Source: UBA11524 sp964542315
GTDB lineage: Bacteria > Bacillota > Clostridia > Christensenellales > Aristaeellaceae
Length of the DNA: 6,415 nt
NCBI GenBank assembly: GCA_964542315.1
Contig: CAZIUA010000111.1
Coordinates: forward strand, 1 to 6,415
Reading direction: 5' to 3'
Numbering within the stretch: position 1 is the first letter of the stretch; every line of letters begins with the position of its first letter. The notes below the pieces were generated by a model. That model saw nothing but the letters and a program-made list of their open reading frames with translations, was not told where the DNA came from and did not search any database. The position numbers and the translations under genes were made by a program. Below are positions 1-4,897 of this stretch, one piece after another.

Positions 1-1
1 C

Positions 2-298
2 TCCACCGCGCTTGCGGCCTCCGGTGCGCAGATCGTGCTGTTCTCCACCGGCCGCGGCACGCCCTTCGCCTGCCCCGTCCCCACGGTGAAGATCTCCACC
101 AACACGCCCCTGGCCACCCGCAAGCACGGCTGGATCGACTTCAACGCCGGCCAGCTGCTGACGGACGGCAAGTCCCTGCCGGAGCTGAGCACCATGCTGA
201 TGGACTATGTCCTGCGCATTGCCAGCGGCGAACAGGTCTGCTCCGAGCGGAACGGTTTCCACGACCTGGCCATCTTCAAGACTGGCGTCACGCTGTAA
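2..298 (+). CDS. uxaA: Altronate dehydratase (UxaA family), C-terminal part
   Basis: Only the last 98 codons are present; the gene enters from the left edge and ends at TAA 296-298. The family dehydrates D-altronate to 2-keto-3-deoxygluconate in the cytoplasm, the third step of galacturonate breakdown. The visible end carries the pattern I associate with UxaA/GarD C-termini: a LFSTGRGTPF stretch, then PTVKISTNT, then GWIDFNAGQLL, and a tail ending AIFKTGVTL. The family is usually close to 490-500 residues, so about four fifths lies outside the window. A GTG at 35 is internal to the conserved domain and is not the start. Galactarate dehydratase is the main alternative, because it shares this C-terminal domain; the neighbouring pectin enzymes favour altronate. 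The gene converges on the GH28 gene across a shared terminator. Confidence 0.88.
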   Translation, partial: STALAASGAQIVLFSTGRGTPFACPVPTVKISTNTPLATRKHGWIDFNAGQLLTDGKSLPELSTMLMDYVLRIASGEQVCSERNGFHDLAIFKTGVTL

Positions 299-319
299 GG
301 CGGCGCGATCCATATATAC

Positions 320-355
320 AAAAAGCGGAAGGCACTCCATTGCCCTCCGCTTTTT
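320..355. terminator. Bidirectional intrinsic terminator between convergent genes
   Basis: Arms 320-334 and 341-355 pair over 15 positions around a 6-nt loop (335-340). The stem has a GC-rich core (GCGG...CCGC) flanked by A and T runs. The single non-Watson-Crick position is an A-C mismatch in the plus-strand RNA but a G-U wobble in the minus-strand RNA. A T run follows on each strand, so it can end both the altronate dehydratase transcript (stop 22 nt upstream) and the GH28 transcript (stop 18 nt upstream on the minus strand). Confidence 0.88.
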
Positions 356-373
356 GTGTACTTGTGATGCTGC

Positions 374-1930
374 TTATTCTTCCTCGACCTCGGCGACGTT
401 TTCACATTCGAGCCTCACGCCGTCCTGGCCAGTGATGGTCACGTCCTTCATGACGATCTTGTCCACGTTGATGGCCACCAGTCCCTTGCGGCTGACGCGA
501 TCGACACCGCAGGCCAGCACGGGCGCCATCGGCTCGGCATCAGCGGCGCAGTCAATGGACACATGCTCCATCTCCACGCACGCGATGGGCTGCTCCGGCA
601 GGCCCAGGAAATACCCCGCGCAGGCCGCGCCGGTTGCAGTGACATGACGGAAGGCCACGCGCCCGATACGGGGCGTACGCTCGTCCACCGGCTGCTTTTC
701 GCGGCTCTGCACATATTCGGTGCGGCCGTCCGGGTCACAGAAATACAGGCAGTTGACCACATAGGGCGTGCCGACGCCCTCCATGAGGACGTTCTCGAAC
801 ACGATATCGTCAATGACGCCCTGCTCGCCGCGACCGCGACGGGTCTTGACGCGAAGGCCGCGATCGGTGTTGCGCATCACGCAGTCATGCAGATACACAT
901 GATGGACGCCGCCGGCCATTTCGCTGCCGCAGGTCAATCCGCCGTGGCCATTTTCCATCAGGCAGTGGCTGACCTCCAAGTCGGACGTGGGCGTCCGGTA
1001 GGTCGCGCCCATGTACAATTTGCCGGCCTTGATGGCGATGCAGTCATCCCCCAGGGAGAAATGCGCGCCTGCCAGCAGGATGTGTTCGCAGCTCTCCGGA
1101 TCGAAGCCGTCGGTATTGGGGCTATTGGCCGGTGCGGTGACATGGATGCTGAGGAACTTCAGGTCACGGGAATAATAGGGCTGGAGATTCCACGCGGGGC
1201 TATTGCGGAAGGACAGTCCCTGCACGGTGATGTTTTCGCACTGATTGAGAAAGAGCATGCGGGGCCGCCATGCACCGCGGCGCACGCGCACATTCTCCCA
1301 CCAATCCGCCTGATCAGCCCGGCCATCCAGCACGCCCTCACCATAGAGCACCACATCCTCCACGCCATAGGCGGAAATGAAAGCGGCGAACATATCCAGC
1401 GGATTGCCCTCCCAGGAGCCAAGGTTCAGGTCGCGCGTTTCATCGGTGGAAAGGGTCATGCCCGGCAGAATGGGGAATTTCGAGCGATCCGTTTCCAGCA
1501 GGAGCGTCGCGCCCTTCTGTACCTCGATGCGGACATGGCTCTTGAGGAACAGCGGCAGCACATGGTAATCGCCCGCCGGGATCAGCACGCGCCCCTTGGG
1601 CGGACAGCAGTTGATGGCCGCCTGGATCGCTGCGGTATCATCATGGACGCCATCGCCCACCGCACCAAAGCTGCGGACATTGAGCGTGAAGGACTCTTCC
1701 TCCGTGCGGAATGCAAGTCGTCCGACCTCCTTCGTACCGTCAAAGGCCTTGAGGATGTACTTCGTATCCGGCCAGAGCCCGTAGATGGAGTGGACCACCG
1801 TTTCAGCCGGAGCAATATCAACGCCATTGAGCGTCAGGTGATAGGGCTTCTTCGTCTGATACAGGCCGCCGTCGGGCAGCTCGACCGTCACGCTGCGGCC
1901 GGACGCAAAGAGCTTGCGGATCTCAAACAC
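374..1930 (-). CDS. GH28 exo-polygalacturonase-like glycoside hydrolase
   Basis: A 518-residue protein of glycoside hydrolase family 28, which hydrolyses alpha-1,4 galacturonosyl (or rhamnogalacturonan) linkages with inversion. Residues 1-80 look like a fibronectin-III-like N-terminal domain, as in bacterial exo-acting members; the right-handed beta-helix begins near NVRSFGAVGDGVHDDT (84-99). All four GH28 signature motifs are visible: NTDGFD (272-277), GDDC (294-297), GHGG (328-331) and RVK (360-362), so the catalytic aspartates are intact. No signal peptide or membrane segment is seen, which suggests a cytoplasmic enzyme acting on imported oligosaccharides. The start is taken as GTG at 1928-1930, because AGGAGG lies 8 nt upstream (1939-1944) and the protein begins at the family-like FEIRKLF. 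The frame stays open upstream to 2071, but that stretch lies inside the GH105 gene. Second gene of the operon; exact substrate not determinable. Confidence 0.9.
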   Translation of the reverse strand: MFEIRKLFASGRSVTVELPDGGLYQTKKPYHLTLNGVDIAPAETVVHSIYGLWPDTKYILKAFDGTKEVGRLAFRTEEESFTLNVRSFGAVGDGVHDDTAAIQAAINCCPPKGRVLIPAGDYHVLPLFLKSHVRIEVQKGATLLLETDRSKFPILPGMTLSTDETRDLNLGSWEGNPLDMFAAFISAYGVEDVVLYGEGVLDGRADQADWWENVRVRRGAWRPRMLFLNQCENITVQGLSFRNSPAWNLQPYYSRDLKFLSIHVTAPANSPNTDGFDPESCEHILLAGAHFSLGDDCIAIKAGKLYMGATYRTPTSDLEVSHCLMENGHGGLTCGSEMAGGVHHVYLHDCVMRNTDRGLRVKTRRGRGEQGVIDDIVFENVLMEGVGTPYVVNCLYFCDPDGRTEYVQSREKQPVDERTPRIGRVAFRHVTATGAACAGYFLGLPEQPIACVEMEHVSIDCAADAEPMAPVLACGVDRVSRKGLVAINVDKIVMKDVTITGQDGVRLECENVAEVEEE

Positions 1931-3032
1931 GGCACTGTCCTCCTTCCGAAAGCAGGTATTCGCTGTAGGCCATGATGAACGGGCCAACGCCCTTGCTGTC
2001 ATCGGACTTTTTCGGCTCGGACAGATAATACGCCACCGAGCCATCGCGCTGCGGATTCTTCTCCGGGCCAAGGCCGGCCACCCAGCAGATATCCGTCAGG
2101 CGGGTGATGCCATCCTCCTCCGGGCGCAGCTTCGTATTCGCCAGCGTCTCGAACACGCGCCGACCGATGGGCAGGTACTTTTCCGGGTCAAGGAGCCCCA
2201 GACGGACGCCCTTCAAAAGCGCATACGCCACCATGGCGGAGCCGCTGGTCTCGGTGTAATTGCCCTCGGCCTCAGGATGGTCGATCACCTGATAGAACAG
2301 GCCATCCGCCGCCTGATAAGGCAGAATTCCGCGGATGCTCTCGCGGAAGAGATCCACCAGCGCGCGGTAATGCTCATACAGCACTTCAGTGCACAGGCCA
2401 ATGGTATCCACCAGCGCCATGAGATACCAGCCATTGGAGCGCAGCCAGAAATTCGCCGAGCGGCCGGTCTCCTTGTCCGCCCAGAACATCGCGCGGGGCT
2501 CGTCATACGCATGGTAGTGCAAGCCCTTTTCCGCGTCCCACAGATACTTGCGGACATTCTTGAACTGGCGCACCACGTCCGCCACCTTCTCCATGCCGCC
2601 AAAGCGCATTTCATAGGCCATGTAGAAGGGCTCGGTCATATACAGGCCGTCCAGCCAGATCTGGTTGGGATAGAGCTGCTTGTGCCAGAAGCTGCCGCAT
2701 TCGCAGCGCGGATGCTCCCGCAGGCGCTGCATGTGGAATTCGATCGCCTGACGATAGCGCTCCTCGCCCGTTTCGTCCAGCGCAAAGAAAAGCGCCTTGC
2801 CGGAATTGATGGAATCGGAATTGTACTGGCGCATCTCGTAATTCGGGATGCTGCCGTCCTGCGCGACATAGGTGGACACATAGTCCAGCACAAAGCGGCG
2901 GAAGGCATCATCCCCCGTGGCCTGATACAGATCCATCGCCGCCTTGAGGATGCAGCCGTCCTCATAGTTCCAGTAACTCTTGTAGGGCGTATACTTGTCC
3001 AGATACGCCTTGAACCATTGCCTGATCTCCAT
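1923..3032 (-). CDS. GH105 unsaturated rhamnogalacturonyl / galacturonyl hydrolase (YteR-like)
   Basis: A 369-residue protein of glycoside hydrolase family 105. These enzymes hydrate and remove the 4,5-unsaturated galacturonate that pectin or rhamnogalacturonan lyases leave at the non-reducing end. The fold is an alpha/alpha six-barrel; the sequence shows YWNYEDGCILKA (20-31), QIWLDGLYMTEPF (124-136) with the likely catalytic Asp128, and FWLRSNGWYLMAL (195-207), followed by YTETSGSAMVAYAL (259-272) and SVAYYLSEP (332-340). Length matches the usual family size of about 370. There is no signal peptide, so action is probably cytoplasmic. ATG 3030-3032 follows AAGGGGA with 8 nt from the last G of GGGG. 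First gene of the operon, directly behind a consensus promoter; its TGA (1923-1925) overlaps the GH28 start by 8 nt. Specificity (rhamnogalacturonan versus homogalacturonan products) cannot be settled here. GH88 is a less likely alternative. Confidence 0.92.
   Translation of the reverse strand: MEIRQWFKAYLDKYTPYKSYWNYEDGCILKAAMDLYQATGDDAFRRFVLDYVSTYVAQDGSIPNYEMRQYNSDSINSGKALFFALDETGEERYRQAIEFHMQRLREHPRCECGSFWHKQLYPNQIWLDGLYMTEPFYMAYEMRFGGMEKVADVVRQFKNVRKYLWDAEKGLHYHAYDEPRAMFWADKETGRSANFWLRSNGWYLMALVDTIGLCTEVLYEHYRALVDLFRESIRGILPYQAADGLFYQVIDHPEAEGNYTETSGSAMVAYALLKGVRLGLLDPEKYLPIGRRVFETLANTKLRPEEDGITRLTDICWVAGLGPEKNPQRDGSVAYYLSEPKKSDDSKGVGPFIMAYSEYLLSEGGQCRV
1938..1945 (-). promoter_or_regulatory. 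Strong ribosome binding site deciding the GH28 GTG start
   Basis: Reads AAGGAGGA on the minus strand, 8 nt before GTG 1930-1928. It lies within the last codons of the GH105 gene. It supports the GTG over the longer open frame and gives the downstream gene its own initiation signal inside the upstream reading frame. Confidence 0.85.
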
Positions 3033-3039
3033 TTTCCCG

Positions 3040-3046
3040 TCCCCTT
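3040..3046 (-). promoter_or_regulatory. Ribosome binding site of the GH105 gene
   Basis: AAGGGGA on the minus strand, with 8 nt between the last G of the GGGG core and the ATG at 3032. Weaker than the site before GH28, but well spaced. Confidence 0.65.
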
Positions 3047-3070
3047 ATCCTCGGTTTTTAGGTTGCTTTC

Positions 3071-3099
3071 ATTATAATGTAAACGCTTTCGTCTGTCAA
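3071..3099 (-). promoter_or_regulatory. Perfect sigma-A type promoter of the GH105-GH28 operon
   Basis: On the minus strand the -35 box TTGACA (3094-3099) and the -10 box TATAAT (3071-3076) both match consensus exactly and are separated by exactly 17 nt. Transcription would begin near 3063-3066, leaving an untranslated leader of about 30 nt before the GH105 ATG. Such an unmodified promoter would be strong without control, which fits the operator-like site in its spacer. Confidence 0.9.
3077..3092. promoter_or_regulatory. cre-like operator (CcpA / LacI family) inside the promoter spacer
   Basis: The 16 bp ATGTAAACGCTTTCGT fits the Firmicute catabolite-responsive element consensus (WTGNAARCGNWWWCAW) at all but one position, a G for A near the right end. 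It occupies almost the whole spacer between the -35 and -10 boxes of the operon promoter, a placement that would block RNA polymerase. CcpA repression in the presence of preferred sugars is the simplest reading. A dedicated LacI-family pectin regulator recognising a similar central-CG half-site is possible. Confidence 0.75.
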
Positions 3100-3106
3100 C
3101 GCCGAC

Positions 3107-3135
3107 TTGCGGCCTCCGCGAGGGTATGCTATGAT
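3107..3135 (+). promoter_or_regulatory. Candidate extended -10 promoter of the sigma-factor fusion gene
   Basis: TTGCGG (3107-3112), 17 nt spacer, then TATGAT (3130-3135) preceded by TG at 3127-3128, an extended -10. Predicted start near 3142, giving a leader of about 80 nt. The -35 match is only partial; the extended -10 may compensate. It lies back to back with the operon promoter, its -35 box 7 bp from that of the minus-strand promoter. Confidence 0.55.
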
Positions 3136-3210
3136 AAAAATATCCTTTTCTTCCCAACCTTTTTGCCTGACCCGTGTCTGTATAAGCGAAGGCCTTCCCA
3201 CACCGCTTGC

Positions 3211-3217
3211 AAAGGAG
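3211..3217 (+). promoter_or_regulatory. Ribosome binding site deciding the sigma-fusion start
   Basis: AAAGGAG, 6 nt before ATG 3224. The reading frame is open upstream to 3107, but that part overlaps the promoter elements and lacks a comparable site, so the ATG is preferred. Confidence 0.8.
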
Positions 3218-3223
3218 AACACC

Positions 3224-4849
3224 ATGGACAAAACACAGTCGGAGCGACTCATCGCCGCGCATGTTCAGCCGATCTTCGGCTTTGCCCTCAAGCGCTGCCG
3301 AAACGTTCAGGATGCGGAGGACGTCGCTCAGGAGATCGCCCTGCGCGCATTTCACGGGCTGCTCCGCCAGGAGGACGTTGCCGATCCGGTGCGGTACATC
3401 TGGATGGTGGCGCACAATGTGCTGGCGAACCACTACCGCGAACGCGCAAGGTTCAGCATCGGCATTCCCGACAGTGCGTCGGTTGAAACCGACCATGAGT
3501 CCGTTTTGATCCAAGTGGAAGCGACCGTTCGTCTGCGTCAGGAGATCGCCCGGCTGGGACGCTTGCAGCGTGAGATCCTCGTCGCGCATTACTTCCACGG
3601 GCAGAAGCAAACAGAGATCGCCGCCACGCTGAACATCCCCCTTGGCACGGTGAAATGGCACCTGTTTGAAGCAAAGAAGGAGTTGAAGAAAAGTATGGAA
3701 ACCACGCGCAACATGGCCGATCTTCAGTTTGACCCCATCCGGTTCACCAGCTTTGGTACGGAAGGCAGCATCGGCACGAAAGGCAATCCGGCACAGATCT
3801 TCCGCAGTGTGCTGAACCAGAACATCATCTACGCCACCTGGCGCGAGGCGTGCAGCATCAACGAGATCGCCGATGCATTGGGCGTTTCACCGGTGTATCT
3901 GGAGGACGCGCTGGAACAGTTGACCGAACAGGGCTACCTCACCGAGCGCCATGGTCGCTACCGCTGTGCGCTGCTGCTGACGGAATACACGGGCGAGCTG
4001 GTCGACCTGTTTGACCGCATGCATGCGGAAGCCGCCAAGCACATCGCACCGGCGCTGCATGCGGCGCTGGTCAAGTCCGACGTTTGGTCGGTTTCTGATT
4101 TATACACCGGTGAAAAGCCGGATGAAGGCGGCGCATATGCGCAGAATTTTGCCCTGTGGGCGCTGCTGCCCTGGTGCATCGCGAACAGTCCGGCAGAGAA
4201 GACCATCCCCTTTGAGGATGTGGCGACCCTTCGCGCGGACGGTGGACGCAACATCGTCCATGCTGGCTTTGCACAGCCAGGAACGCGCGATCCGGCGCTG
4301 TATGCTGACATGGACGCGCAGTTCAGCGGCCCGTGCTGGAACGAATGCGATGGGTTGCGGCTCTGGCAGATGGACAGCATTTGGTCGGACAAGCGCATCG
4401 GTGACAGCTATCCGCAGACCCGCCAGATGACGCTGAATCTGCTGAAGCGGTTTTACGCCAGCGACACGCTGACAGATGCGGAATACGCATACCTGACCGA
4501 ACAGGGGCTGCTGCGCACAAATTGGGATGAGCAGGGCTGCTTCTATGTGACGCTGACCTGTGTGTGGCTGCGAAGCCGCGACATCCGCGAGAAGCTGCTG
4601 GGCATCGTTCGCGATGTGTATACCGAACACCATGATGCCCTGGAGGCCCTGCGCAAGCCCTACGCCGATGCACTGCTGGCTTGCACGCCCGCACACCTGC
4701 GCAAAGTCCGCCAGTACATGCTGCAAAACGTGTTTCAGTCCGACTGGTTCATCCAGCACTGCCTGTCCCTGCTGGTCAAGGATGGTCTGCTGACGCCGCC
4801 GACGGACGAGGAACGCCGTTCCCTCCATACCATCATTCTGTCCGAATAA
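3224..4849 (+). CDS. ECF-type sigma-70 factor fused to winged-helix and long uncharacterised C-terminal region
   Basis: A 541-residue protein, about three times the usual ECF sigma length. Residues 10-75 form sigma region 2: DAEDVAQEIALRAF (30-43) and the promoter-melting helix around YIWMVAHNVLANHYRER (58-74). Residues 100-156 form region 4, with the helix-turn-helix TEIAATLNIPLGTVKWHLFEAKKEL (130-154, here abbreviated by its ends TEIAAT and EAKKEL). Residues 190-250 resemble a winged helix (SINEIADALGVSP, then LEQLTEQGYL and a short wing). The remaining 290 residues are not recognised; they hold two further segments of similar shape near 400-445 and 490-540, and a GPCWNEC stretch (369-375). 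No membrane segment or signal peptide is seen, and no anti-sigma gene is adjacent. It is divergent from the pectinase operon, so control of local pectin genes is plausible but unproven. The sigma assignment is secure; the role of the C-terminal region is unknown. Confidence 0.85.
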   Translation: MDKTQSERLIAAHVQPIFGFALKRCRNVQDAEDVAQEIALRAFHGLLRQEDVADPVRYIWMVAHNVLANHYRERARFSIGIPDSASVETDHESVLIQVEATVRLRQEIARLGRLQREILVAHYFHGQKQTEIAATLNIPLGTVKWHLFEAKKELKKSMETTRNMADLQFDPIRFTSFGTEGSIGTKGNPAQIFRSVLNQNIIYATWREACSINEIADALGVSPVYLEDALEQLTEQGYLTERHGRYRCALLLTEYTGELVDLFDRMHAEAAKHIAPALHAALVKSDVWSVSDLYTGEKPDEGGAYAQNFALWALLPWCIANSPAEKTIPFEDVATLRADGGRNIVHAGFAQPGTRDPALYADMDAQFSGPCWNECDGLRLWQMDSIWSDKRIGDSYPQTRQMTLNLLKRFYASDTLTDAEYAYLTEQGLLRTNWDEQGCFYVTLTCVWLRSRDIREKLLGIVRDVYTEHHDALEALRKPYADALLACTPAHLRKVRQYMLQNVFQSDWFIQHCLSLLVKDGLLTPPTDEERRSLHTIILSE

Positions 4850-4853
4850 CGAC

Positions 4854-4890
4854 AGGGGCCGCCGCACGCACTGTGAAGCAGCCCCTTTTT
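4854..4890 (+). terminator. Intrinsic terminator after the sigma-fusion gene
   Basis: AGGGGC (4854-4859) pairs with GCCCCT (4881-4886) and runs into TTTTT (4886-4890), starting 5 nt after the stop codon. Two more G-C pairs form inside past one mismatch. There is no T run on the minus-strand side, so it is expected to act mainly on the plus strand. The convergent GH43 gene ends only 8 nt beyond it. Confidence 0.75.
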
Positions 4891-4897
4891 GCATGCA

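Noticed and set aside
563..1975. 470-codon open frame on the plus strand opposite GH28
   Set aside because: It is antisense to a gene with all GH28 catalytic motifs, shows no recognisable domain, and is typical of long shadow frames in GC-rich codon usage.
1931..2071. 47-codon upstream extension of GH28
   Set aside because: The residues are arginine- and serine-rich out-of-frame translation of GH105; the ribosome binding site and family-like start support GTG at 1930.
1914..3077. 387-codon open frame on the plus strand opposite GH105
   Set aside because: Antisense to a clearly conserved GH105 gene; its composition (rich in H, R, A, I, L) is what complementing those codons gives. It also crosses the operon promoter.
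3163..3186. TTGCCT and TATAAG as a promoter for the sigma-fusion gene
   Set aside because: The spacing is only 12 nt, too short for a sigma-A promoter; the pair at 3107-3135 has 17 nt and an extended -10.
3107..3223. 39-codon upstream extension of the sigma-fusion protein
   Set aside because: It covers the probable promoter and leader, while ATG 3224 has a good ribosome binding site and begins a normal ECF N-terminus.
2636..3661. 341-codon minus-strand frame across the divergent promoter region
   Set aside because: It overlaps GH105 in another frame, the intergenic control region and the sigma-factor gene, and encodes nothing recognisable.
4100..4894. 264-codon minus-strand frame opposite the sigma-fusion gene
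   Set aside because: Shadow of the sigma-fusion coding frame, spanning its terminator; no domain or convincing ribosome binding site seen.
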